Source: CAYTSW01 sp964440605 (GTDB lineage: Bacteria > Planctomycetota > Phycisphaerae > Phycisphaerales > UBA1924). Taken from it: a stretch of 13,801 nt of DNA. Each line of letters starts with the position of its first letter. Within the stretch, counting starts at the first letter, position 1. Below the pieces are notes generated by a model. It searched no databases, was not told where the DNA came from, and saw only the letters and a list, made by a program, of their open reading frames with translations. The DNA is taken from the NCBI GenBank assembly GCA_964440605.1, contig CAYTSW010000072.1, forward strand, positions 1-13,801. The letters are read 5' to 3'. A program made the position numbers and the translations under genes. This document shows, piece by piece, positions 1 through 6,516 of this stretch.

Positions 1-69
1 GCCCTCACGCCCACGCTCGTCCGTGTCACCGTTCATCGCCATCTCCGCCGGCTCCCGCCGCACACTCAT
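1..69 (-). CDS. Start of an unidentified gene, cut by the window edge
   Basis: An ATG at 69 (reading leftward) opens a frame without stop to the window edge, giving 23 residues that begin MSVRREPAEMAMNGDTDERG. It starts only two bases after the stop codon of the DUF1573 gene, a spacing typical of translational coupling, so it may be the next gene of the same operon. No recognisable domain is visible in so short a piece. The residues are charged and polar, with no signal peptide. No good ribosome binding site is visible apart from the coupling. A chance open frame is a real alternative in DNA this rich in GC. Confidence 0.35.
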   Translation of the reverse strand, partial: MSVRREPAEMAMNGDTDERGREG

Positions 70-71
70 GT

Positions 72-1145
72 TCACGAACCGCTCGCCTCGGACGCGGACG
101 ACTCCTCGCCCTCGGCGATCCCGCCCATCCACAGACGCGTTTCGAAGTCCTCGGGCGTCTTGAAGTACAGCGGCGTCAGGATCATGCCCGGCTCGGCCGA
201 AACGTTCGTCACCCGCATCGTGTACGTCGCGTAGTCGTCGTCGTGGCCCGAAGGCACCACGCTGACGATCTCCGCCTCCAGCCCGTCCATCTCCGTTCGC
301 ACCTCCGGGCGCTGGCTGTGGTCGGGCCGGCGCAGCGGGACCGCGAACTCGAAGCTCTCCCCGCGCCCGAGCGCCTCGAGGTTCACCATGTTCCGCCCCG
401 AGTAGATCTCCTTGCGCTGCTTGATGTACTTGATCTCGCCCGACGACGCGCCCCCGACGAACATGCGCGGCAACACCGCGCGCGACTCGGGATGGTCCGT
501 CTCGACCACGAGGATGTAGGGCACCTCGCGCGGGTTCACCTGGTACCGCACGCGCCACGCCCGCGCGCTGCCGTCCGCGGTTGCGTTGAACGGCTCGAAG
601 CTCGCCTCGGCGTTGTGTACCGCGAGCACCTTGAAGGGACGGTTGTCGCGCGCACCGAGCAGGAACTCGCCCTGCAACGACTTCAGCTTCGGATCGTCGA
701 TCTGCACGATGTCCGTCAGCAGCCCGCTCATCGGCAGGCTCAGCGGACGCTCATACCCCTCGATGAAGACGTTCACCGCCTTCATCGTCTGGCCCAGATG
801 CCCGCGCACGTCGATCGCGGCGTCCACCGTCACCGAGCCGCCCGGCGGGATCGTCCGGCTGCTGATCGTCGGCGTCGTGCACTTGCATGTCGTCTCGAGT
901 GACGAGACAAACTGCACCTCGTCCGTTGTGTTCGTCAGCACGAAACGCCCCTCCACCAGTTCCTCCGGGTCCAGCACGCCCGCGTGGAAATGACGAGGCG
1001 ATACCGAGATCGGCGGCATCGGCCCCATCGAGGGCCGCGCACCGGGTTTGGGCGACGACTGCGCCCACACGCCCGACACCAATCCGCCACTCGCGACGCA
1101 CACCAACGCCGCCGACACCACCGCAGCCAAACGACCAACTCGCAT
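72..1145 (-). CDS. Secreted DUF1573 domain protein
   Basis: The product (357 residues) opens with a signal peptide: a basic MRVGR start, a hydrophobic stretch to about residue 27 and a likely cut after VWA. Residues about 48-142 match the DUF1573 pattern, an Ig-like (ASPM/SPD-2/Hydin-type) beta-sandwich: F-x-A-G-V-L near 54, FVLTNTTDE near 68, a CKCTTPT segment at 87-93 and an IPPGG turn at 99-103. The rest, to about residue 342, looks like more beta-rich sequence and ends in a Ser/Glu-rich tail. Members are exported proteins of unknown role. The start at 1145 is chosen because GGAGG lies four bases upstream. A GTG at 1160 would add five residues but would place that site inside the gene. It may be followed by another gene two bases downstream; HPRT lies 191 bases upstream on the same strand. 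Confidence 0.85.
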   Translation of the reverse strand: MRVGRLAAVVSAALVCVASGGLVSGVWAQSSPKPGARPSMGPMPPISVSPRHFHAGVLDPEELVEGRFVLTNTTDEVQFVSSLETTCKCTTPTISSRTIPPGGSVTVDAAIDVRGHLGQTMKAVNVFIEGYERPLSLPMSGLLTDIVQIDDPKLKSLQGEFLLGARDNRPFKVLAVHNAEASFEPFNATADGSARAWRVRYQVNPREVPYILVVETDHPESRAVLPRMFVGGASSGEIKYIKQRKEIYSGRNMVNLEALGRGESFEFAVPLRRPDHSQRPEVRTEMDGLEAEIVSVVPSGHDDDYATYTMRVTNVSAEPGMILTPLYFKTPEDFETRLWMGGIAEGEESSASEASGS

Positions 1146-1336
1146 ACGACCTCCAAACACGCTCAGCAGTCACGAACTCCCCCACCGGTACCCAAACGCA
1201 TAGTCCCACGCCGTACCGAACCATACCGGCCAACCACCCGTCAGACGCACCCCACGGCCCTTTCGGCCCCGCGCTCACCCGCTTCGGGCTGCCCACCCGC
1301 TCGATGTCGGAGGGTCGCCCGGCCTAGGTGCGCTGA

Positions 1337-1942
1337 TCAGTCCGCTCGCTGCGGCGTCGCGTCGCCTAGCGCGTCTCCCAACCGCCGCAGCGTGACGATC
1401 TCCGGGAGGTTTCGATAATACCCATCGAAGTCGAGGCCATACCCGACGACGAACTCGTCGGGGATGTCGAAGCCCGCGTAGTCGGCCTCCAGTTCGACCG
1501 CCTTGGGCACCAGCTTGTTCAGGAGTACGCATGACACTAGCGATGCCGCACCCTGCTCCATCACCAGGTCGCGCACCAGCCCCAGCGTCCGCCCGCTGTC
1601 GAGGATGTCGTCGATCACCACGACGTGGCGCCCCGCGAGGTCCGTCGGCAGCGCGCCACGCAGCGTGGCGCCCTTGGACCGCGTGGAGGTGCCCGGGTAA
1701 CTCTGCACCGTGATGAGGCTGATCGACAGCTTGAGCGACATCTGCCGGATCAGGTCCGCGGTGAACACGAAGGCGCCGGTCATGATCGGCAGCATCACCA
1801 CCCGATCGTGGTCCTCCTCCGGAGCAACGCCCTCGGCCCGCAGCCGCCCGGCGAGGTCGGCCGACAGCCGCTCCCCGATCTCCGCCACGCGGCGCGCGAT
1901 CCGCCCGCGATCGATCAGCACTCGGTCGATCTCATGCTGCAT
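1337..1942 (-). CDS. hpt: Hypoxanthine phosphoribosyltransferase
   Basis: Purine salvage enzyme of the cytoplasm: it joins hypoxanthine (usually guanine too) to PRPP, giving IMP or GMP and pyrophosphate. The 201-residue length is close to the usual size of bacterial HPRTs. The PRPP-binding motif VVVIDDILDSGRTL is at residues 107-120, the flexible-loop SY pair at 81-82 and the base-binding segment FVVGYGLDFDGYYRNLP at 164-180. LPIMTGAFVF (51-60) matches the usual PPi-loop region. An open frame extends well upstream of 1942, but homology begins at MQHEIDRVL, so ATG 1942 is chosen. No ribosome site precedes it; TACGCT sits exactly at -12 to -7, suggesting a leaderless transcript. It is divergent from the DUF255 gene. 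The symbol hpt is by family; substrate preference cannot be read from sequence. Confidence 0.93.
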   Translation of the reverse strand: MQHEIDRVLIDRGRIARRVAEIGERLSADLAGRLRAEGVAPEEDHDRVVMLPIMTGAFVFTADLIRQMSLKLSISLITVQSYPGTSTRSKGATLRGALPTDLAGRHVVVIDDILDSGRTLGLVRDLVMEQGAASLVSCVLLNKLVPKAVELEADYAGFDIPDEFVVGYGLDFDGYYRNLPEIVTLRRLGDALGDATPQRAD

Positions 1943-1948
1943 GACCAC

Positions 1949-1954
1949 AGCGTA
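1949..1954 (-). promoter_or_regulatory. Candidate -10 box of hpt (leaderless)
   Basis: On the minus strand TACGCT is followed by six bases and then the ATG of hpt, so transcription would start at or next to the A of the start codon. No Shine-Dalgarno sequence is present. The -35 region is only weakly TTGACA-like (TTCAGC at 17-base spacing). Confidence 0.35.
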
Positions 1955-2046
1955 CCGGCAACCGGCACAACGCTGAAGCCATCGCCCGCAACGGGGACTC
2001 CGCGGGCGCACACGCCATTGCGACGCCCCGATCGACGCCGGACCGA

Positions 2047-2052
2047 TAGAGT
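2047..2052 (+). promoter_or_regulatory. Candidate -10 box of the DUF255 gene (leaderless)
   Basis: TAGAGT ends five bases before the ATG at 2058, the place expected for the -10 element of a leaderless mRNA. No ribosome binding site is present upstream of that ATG. No convincing -35 element is seen. Confidence 0.35.
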
Positions 2053-2057
2053 CGGGC

Positions 2058-4511
2058 ATGAGCCTGCGACCGATTCGACTTGCGTGGGGCGTGATGGGCC
2101 TTGTGGCGGCTGGGGCGGTGACTCTGGAAGGAGCGGCGGCGATGGCGGAACCCGATACCGGTGTCAAACAGCCCAACCGGCTGATCGACGAGACGAGTCC
2201 CTATCTCCTCCAGCATGCGCATAACCCCGTCGACTGGCACCCCTGGGGGCCCGGGGCCTTCGCCGAGGCCCGCGAGCGGCAGGTGCCCATCTTCCTCTCC
2301 ATCGGGTACTCCACCTGCTACTGGTGCCACGTCATGGAGCGCGAGTGCTTCGAGAACGAGGCGATCGCCCAGCAGCTCAACGAGCACTTCGTCTGCATCA
2401 AGGTCGACCGCGAGGAACGCCCCGACGTCGACGACATCTACATGGCCGCCCTTCAGGCCCTCACCCAGAGCGGGGGCTGGCCCCTCAACGCCTGGCTCAC
2501 CCCGCCCGGCGCCGAGGGTGCCGACGATCCGGGCCTCAAGCCCTTCTTCGCCGGGACGTACTTCCCGCCCGAAGCCAAGCTCGGCCGCACACCTTTCCCG
2601 AACGTGCTCGAGAACATCAACGAGGCTTGGAACACCAACCGTGCCGGCGTCATCGAGCAGGCCAATCGCGTCACCGAGGCCGTGCGCGACCGCTTCGCCG
2701 AGGCCATGACGCCCGTCCGCGTCGATGAGCGCCACGTTGGCAAGGCGATCGAGCAACTGCTGACCATCCACGACCGCGAGCACGGCGGCTTCGGCGGGGC
2801 GCCCAAGTTCCCCCAGCCCGTCTTCCTCGATTTCCTCATCGACACCCGAGGCATGCTCCAGGACCCCGCCGTCCGCTCCACCGTCGACCGCGCCATCCGC
2901 ACCACGCTCGACGGCATGGCCCTCGGCGGGATGTACGACCAGGTTGGCGGCGGCTTCCATCGCTACTCCGTCGACGCCCGCTGGGTCGTCCCCCACTTCG
3001 AGAAGATGCTCTACGACCAGGCCCAGCTCGCCAGCGTCTACGCCAAGAGCTTCCTCTTCGACCGTGACCCGCTGGACCTGCGCATCATGCGCGAGACACT
3101 TTCCTACGTCCGCCGCGAAATGACCGACGAGACGGGCATGTTCTTCTCCGCCCAGGACGCCGAGGTGAACCAGCGCGAGGGGCAGAACTACCTTTGGACC
3201 CCCGACCAGCTCACCGAGGTGCTGGGCGCGGACGACGCCGCCTTCGCCGCCGACGTGTATGGCGTTCGAGAGGACGGCAACTTCACCGACCCGCACCATC
3301 CCGAAGACGGCCCGAAGACCGTTCTCGTCCTGCGCGCGCGGCCGGACGAACTCGCCCAGGCCCGCGGCATCACCCGCGAAGAACTCCTCCAACGCATCGA
3401 CGCCATCGACGCCAAGCTCCTCGCCGCCCGGAACACACGCGACCAGCCCGGGCTCGACGACAAGGTGCTCACGGGGTGGAACGGCCTAATGATCGCCGCC
3501 TTCGCCCAGGCCGCCCTCGCGACGGGCGACATCGCCTACCTCGACGACGCCGAGCGCGCCTCGCGCGCGATCCTCGAGCACATGCGCCCACGCGACGGCG
3601 TGCTCCTGCGCGTCTACCGCGATGGTGAGGCCAAACAGCCCGCCTTCCTCGAGGACTACGCCTTCCTGATCCACGGCCTGCTCACCACCCACCGCGTCAA
3701 CGCCGCCTCGGGCCGCGCCGACCTGCGTTACCTCAACGCCGCGACCGAACTCATGGACGAGGCCTTCGCCCTCTTCGGCGATGACGAAACCGGCGCGCTC
3801 CACGACACCCGCGCCGAGCAGACCGACCTGATCGTGCGCACCGCCTCGGCCTACGACGGCGCGATCCCCGCCGGCGTCAGCGTCATGCTCCACAACCTCA
3901 TCGAGCTCCACGACATCGCCAGCGAGCTGCGCCACCTGCAACGCGCCGAGGCGTTGATGCGCGCGCTGTCCCCAGAAGTCCGCCGCTCGCCCGTCGCCGC
4001 GGTGAACTCCACCCGCGCGCTCGCCCGGCTCATGGCGCTCGACCAGAAGCTTCCCGAACGCCTCGGTCCCGACCGTGACCCGCGGGAGGAACCCTCCCAC
4101 CAAGCGCCGGTGCAGATCCTCTCGGCGACCGACCGCGTCGTCGTCCCCGCATCTGGTGAGGCGTCCGTGATGATCCGCGTTGTCATCGACGAGGACCACC
4201 ACATCACTGCGCGCGAGCCCGGCCACGCGGGCGTGCGGCCGTTCGGCGTGCGGCTCAGCGGTAACGATGGCGTCGCCATCGCGGGCGTCGACTACCCCGA
4301 AGGCGAGTCCTACGACGGCGCAGCGCTTGGGGCCGACGAATCCATGCGCGTCTACACCGGGACGTTCGACCTGACGATCCGCCTGAGGCGGACCGACCAG
4401 CCCTGGGCCGGCCGGGCGATCCTCTTCCTGGACTATCAGGCGTGCACAGAGGAAGCGTGCCTGGCGCCGGTCACCGTGGAGTTGGACCTGGCGATCGACG
4501 CCGGCGAGTGA
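2058..4511 (+). CDS. Exported DUF255 thioredoxin-fold protein with DsbD-like C-terminal domain
   Basis: This 817-residue protein belongs to the YyaL/SSP411 (spermatogenesis-associated 20-like) family. Residues 1-30 are a signal peptide with a likely cut after AMA. Family homology starts at NRLIDETSPYLLQHAHNPVDW (from 40). The thioredoxin-like domain carries the redox pair CYWC (87-90) followed by HVMERECF, then VDREERPDVD and GGWPLN. The (alpha/alpha)6-like middle includes GGMYDQVGGGFHRYS (290-304), HFEKMLYDQ (313-321), LTGWNGLMIAAF (471-482) and AYDGAIPAGVS (598-608). Residues about 684-815 are extra compared with ordinary members (about 680-700 residues). They look like the DsbD N-terminal beta domain, ending LDYQACTEEACLAPVTVEL with Cys796 and Cys801. 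The signal peptide and fusion suggest periplasmic thiol chemistry (inference). The biochemical role of the family is poorly known. The ATG at 2058 is the first Met able to supply the signal peptide. Confidence 0.9.
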   Translation: MSLRPIRLAWGVMGLVAAGAVTLEGAAAMAEPDTGVKQPNRLIDETSPYLLQHAHNPVDWHPWGPGAFAEARERQVPIFLSIGYSTCYWCHVMERECFENEAIAQQLNEHFVCIKVDREERPDVDDIYMAALQALTQSGGWPLNAWLTPPGAEGADDPGLKPFFAGTYFPPEAKLGRTPFPNVLENINEAWNTNRAGVIEQANRVTEAVRDRFAEAMTPVRVDERHVGKAIEQLLTIHDREHGGFGGAPKFPQPVFLDFLIDTRGMLQDPAVRSTVDRAIRTTLDGMALGGMYDQVGGGFHRYSVDARWVVPHFEKMLYDQAQLASVYAKSFLFDRDPLDLRIMRETLSYVRREMTDETGMFFSAQDAEVNQREGQNYLWTPDQLTEVLGADDAAFAADVYGVREDGNFTDPHHPEDGPKTVLVLRARPDELAQARGITREELLQRIDAIDAKLLAARNTRDQPGLDDKVLTGWNGLMIAAFAQAALATGDIAYLDDAERASRAILEHMRPRDGVLLRVYRDGEAKQPAFLEDYAFLIHGLLTTHRVNAASGRADLRYLNAATELMDEAFALFGDDETGALHDTRAEQTDLIVRTASAYDGAIPAGVSVMLHNLIELHDIASELRHLQRAEALMRALSPEVRRSPVAAVNSTRALARLMALDQKLPERLGPDRDPREEPSHQAPVQILSATDRVVVPASGEASVMIRVVIDEDHHITAREPGHAGVRPFGVRLSGNDGVAIAGVDYPEGESYDGAALGADESMRVYTGTFDLTIRLRRTDQPWAGRAILFLDYQACTEEACLAPVTVELDLAIDAGE

Positions 4512-4563
4512 GCGGATCGCGGATCTCGTCCAGCGCGATGTCACCAGAACACATGCGGGCAAA

Positions 4564-4620
4564 CCACCCTATTTCGCCGCCGCGGTGTGTGTGCGGCGTG
4601 TTAAAACCCGAATAGGGTGG
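4564..4620. repeat. Long inverted repeat, CCACCCTATT / AATAGGGTGG
   Basis: Perfect ten-base arms at 4564-4573 and 4611-4620 enclose a second pair, CGCCGC (4575-4580) and GCGGCG (4593-4598). The whole could fold into a two-step hairpin. It lies 52 bases after the DUF255 stop and about 150 bases before the first PEP-CTERM gene. No T-run follows, so it is not a classical terminator; a protein-binding site or an RNA structure are the alternatives. Confidence 0.6.
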
Positions 4621-4768
4621 TCAGATTGCCATTGACTCCGGGGAGAAAATGTGCGACCCTTTAGCCGTGCGGACCTGCCAGGGATCCGCGATTGCACAGG
4701 TAACCAAGAGAGTCATCCGAGGCGTTGCCGCTTGTACGCGCACGCCGAGGGACAGAGGAGAGATCCAA

Positions 4769-5440
4769 ATGAAGATTGCTGCACTTTGCGCTGGCGGCGT
4801 GCTCGGCATTGCCGGCGTCGCGTCCGCCTCGGTGTTTACCGAAGTTCAGGAAATGCCCTTCTCCGGCACGCCCGACTTCGAGCAAACCCTGACCTTCCAG
4901 AAGGCCGGCGAGCTGCGGTCCGAGGCCCTGAAGAACGTCAAGATCGAGTTGGTGCTGAACATTTCGGGCGGCTCGTTCGCCGTTGACAACGACGGCGACA
5001 TGGGCGGCGAGGTCACCGTGACCTTCGGCGCCAGTGGCTTCCTCGAGTCGACGGATGTCACCGTCCCGGCCCTCGCGGTCAACCCCTCGAACGTCGGCGT
5101 CTTCGACCTCGCCGCTGACGACGAGCACCCCGGCGGCGAGCCCGTCTTCACGGGTGACGGCGGTCCGGACGAGGCCATGCTCGGCGCCACGATGGAGAGC
5201 GACATGGCGATGACCGAGGCTCTGCTCCTGACCGACTTCTCCGGTCTGGGCGACTTCGACATCCTCGCCAACATCGGCCAGAGCCTGAACATCGACGGCC
5301 TGTCGGGCATCGCCTTCTCGGGCAACGTCCTCGCCGCCGACGGCTTCGTCCGCATCACCTACGAGTACGTCCCGACCCCCGGCGCCGCGGCCCTCCTGGG
5401 CTTGGCGGGCTTCGCGACCCTGCGTCGCCGCCGCGGCTAA
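4769..5440 (+). CDS. PEP-CTERM-type secreted protein, choice-of-anchor E-like (copy 1)
   Basis: The 223-residue product has a signal peptide (MKIAALCAGGVLGIAGVASA, about 1-20) and a body of about 175 residues. The tail VPTPGAAALLGLAGFATLRRRRG is a PTPG variant of the PEP-CTERM anchor: short motif, hydrophobic helix, arginine cluster. Such tails are recognised by an exosortase, so the protein is expected to cross the inner membrane and be cut and anchored or released at the surface. The body (PDFEQTLTFQKAGEL, VDNDGD, DDEHPGGEPVFTGDGG) resembles choice-of-anchor E domains and is rich in Asp/Glu/Gly. An upstream in-frame extension is open, but AGAGGAGAG lies 6-15 bases before ATG 4769 and the signal peptide starts there. 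It is a close paralog of the next gene. Ligand and role are unknown. Confidence 0.85.
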   Translation: MKIAALCAGGVLGIAGVASASVFTEVQEMPFSGTPDFEQTLTFQKAGELRSEALKNVKIELVLNISGGSFAVDNDGDMGGEVTVTFGASGFLESTDVTVPALAVNPSNVGVFDLAADDEHPGGEPVFTGDGGPDEAMLGATMESDMAMTEALLLTDFSGLGDFDILANIGQSLNIDGLSGIAFSGNVLAADGFVRITYEYVPTPGAAALLGLAGFATLRRRRG

Positions 5441-5466
5441 GCGGACCCGCTCGTGCATGCAACCCG

Positions 5467-5495
5467 AACGCCCGCCGAAAGGCGGGCGTTTTTTT
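5467..5495 (+). terminator. Rho-independent terminator after PEP-CTERM copy 1
   Basis: A perfect ten-base stem (AACGCCCGCC, 5467-5476, with GGCGGGCGTT, 5481-5490) has a GAAA tetraloop and runs into seven Ts at 5489-5495. It lies 26 bases after the stop codon. Confidence 0.93.
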
Positions 5496-5548
5496 GTCCC
5501 ACGAGGCCTTGTGCGACACCTGGATCATGCCCCTGACACGGGGAATCG

Positions 5549-5569
5549 AGTTCGGCGACCCGAATTTTT
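5549..5569 (+). terminator. Possible weak second terminator
   Basis: TTCGG (5551-5555) pairs with CCGAA (5560-5564) around a CGAC loop and is followed by five Ts. Two further weak pairs are possible outside. It stands 54 bases after the strong terminator, so it would be a back-up or chance structure. Confidence 0.35.
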
Positions 5570-5590
5570 GTGGGACTCGTCCGCTCGGGG

Positions 5591-5619
5591 TTGACGGCAG
5601 GCCGATCTCGCGTCATCAT
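5591..5619 (+). promoter_or_regulatory. Candidate promoter of PEP-CTERM copy 2
   Basis: TTGACG (5591-5596) and CATCAT (5614-5619) are separated by exactly 17 bases and sit after the terminators of copy 1. Transcription would start near 5626 and give a leader of about 105 bases. The -10 match is moderate. Confidence 0.4.
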
Positions 5620-5678
5620 CCCTGATGAGAGAAGGCCTTGCGCGGGTGTCGCGCGGGATGTTGCTGAAAACACACGTG

Positions 5679-5704
5679 GCTCCCCATCCTGTGCTTCGGG
5701 GAGC
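5679..5704 (+). other. Leader stem-loop before PEP-CTERM copy 2
   Basis: GCTCCCC (5679-5685) pairs with GGGGAGC (5698-5704) around a 12-base loop. The stem ends about ten bases before the ribosome site of copy 2. It could stabilise the mRNA or affect translation; no known riboswitch class was recognised. Confidence 0.35.
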
Positions 5705-5732
5705 TAGAGATATCAAGAGGAGAGACTCCATA

Positions 5733-6404
5733 ATGAAAAAGACCTTTGCGCTGTGCGGTGGCGCGGTGCTCGCTTGTGCGGGCGCGGCTTCCGCCAACAC
5801 GTTCGTCGAAGTTCAGGAACTGCCATTCTCGGGCACCCCTGACTTCGTCGAGACTCTGAACTTCCAGAAGGCCGGCGAGCTCCGTTCGGAAGCGCTTAAG
5901 AGCGTGACCATCGAGTTTGAGTTGTCCATCTCCGGCGGGTCATTCTCCGTCGACAACGACGGCGACGAAGCCGGCGGGGTCACCGTGACCTACGGCGCCA
6001 ACGGCTTCCTGAGCTCTGACCTGCTCATCCCCGCTCTTGCCGTCAACCCCGCGAACGTTGGCATGTTCAACCTCGCCGCCGACGATGAGCACCCCGGCGG
6101 CGAGCCGGTGTTCACCGGTGACGGCGGCCCCGACGAGGCCTCGCTGCCCGGCGCAATGGAAACCCAGAGCAACTCGACCAGCACGCTGCTGCTCTCCGAG
6201 TTCGCCGGTCTGGGCGACTTCGACATCGACGTCAACGCCAACCAGAGCACCAACATCACCGGTCTCGGCGGCATCGCCTTCTCGGGCAGCCTCCTCGCGG
6301 CGGACGGTTTCGTCCGCATCACGTACGAGTACGTGCCGACCCCCGGGGCCGCCGCCCTCCTGGGCCTCGCGGGCTTCGCCGGTCTCCGCCGTCGTCGCGC
6401 CTGA
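5733..6404 (+). CDS. PEP-CTERM-type secreted protein, choice-of-anchor E-like (copy 2)
   Basis: Also 223 residues, and by eye about 70% identical to copy 1. The signal peptide is residues 1-21 (ending GAASA), the body shares VDNDGD and DDEHPGGEPVFTGDGGPDEA, and the tail VPTPGAAALLGLAGFAGLRRRRA is almost unchanged. The least conserved part is the stretch after PDEA (METQSNSTSTLLLSEF against MESDMAMTEALLLTDF) and the signal peptide. Start ATG 5733 is supported by AAGAGGAGAG upstream, a ribosome site matching that of copy 1, and by the signal peptide; the longer open frame upstream is leader sequence. It is probably surface-exposed or anchored after exosortase processing. It appears to be its own transcription unit with promoter and terminator. 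No enzymatic motif is visible. Confidence 0.85.
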   Translation: MKKTFALCGGAVLACAGAASANTFVEVQELPFSGTPDFVETLNFQKAGELRSEALKSVTIEFELSISGGSFSVDNDGDEAGGVTVTYGANGFLSSDLLIPALAVNPANVGMFNLAADDEHPGGEPVFTGDGGPDEASLPGAMETQSNSTSTLLLSEFAGLGDFDIDVNANQSTNITGLGGIAFSGSLLAADGFVRITYEYVPTPGAAALLGLAGFAGLRRRRA

Positions 6405-6446
6405 ACCACCGAGCTGACCACATCCGAGTGGAGCTGAGTGTGAATG

Positions 6447-6476
6447 CCCCGCGGCGTGCGTCGCGGGGTTTTTCTT
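6447..6476 (+). terminator. Rho-independent terminator after PEP-CTERM copy 2
   Basis: CCCCGCG (6447-6453) pairs with CGCGGGG (6462-6468). A G-T and a C-G pair extend the stem to a GTGC loop. TTTTTCTTT follows. It lies in the convergent gap between this gene and the minus-strand gene ending at 6517. Confidence 0.88.
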
Positions 6477-6516
6477 TGGCCGCGTCGCACGCGACCGCGC
6501 AGCAACTGTTCTTTAT

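Noticed and set aside
1943..3392. Minus-strand open frame of 486 codons opposite the DUF255 gene, running into hpt
   Set aside because: It is a shadow of the DUF255 coding strand: it overlaps the divergent promoter region and has no recognisable domain or start signal.
4649..4768. In-frame upstream extension of PEP-CTERM copy 1 by 40 residues
   Set aside because: It would bury the signal peptide and the strong AGAGGAGAG ribosome site; the same reasoning removes the 36-residue extension of copy 2.
4649..4768. Possible riboswitch in the leader of PEP-CTERM copy 1 (a GCACAGGTAACC stretch recalls c-di-GMP aptamers)
   Set aside because: The surrounding conserved aptamer segments and the paired regions of the GEMM class are missing.
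6477..6516. GC-rich palindrome GTCGC-GT-GCGAC as a terminator for the minus-strand gene
   Set aside because: On the minus strand it is followed by an A-rich run rather than Ts, and the stem would need an impossibly small loop.
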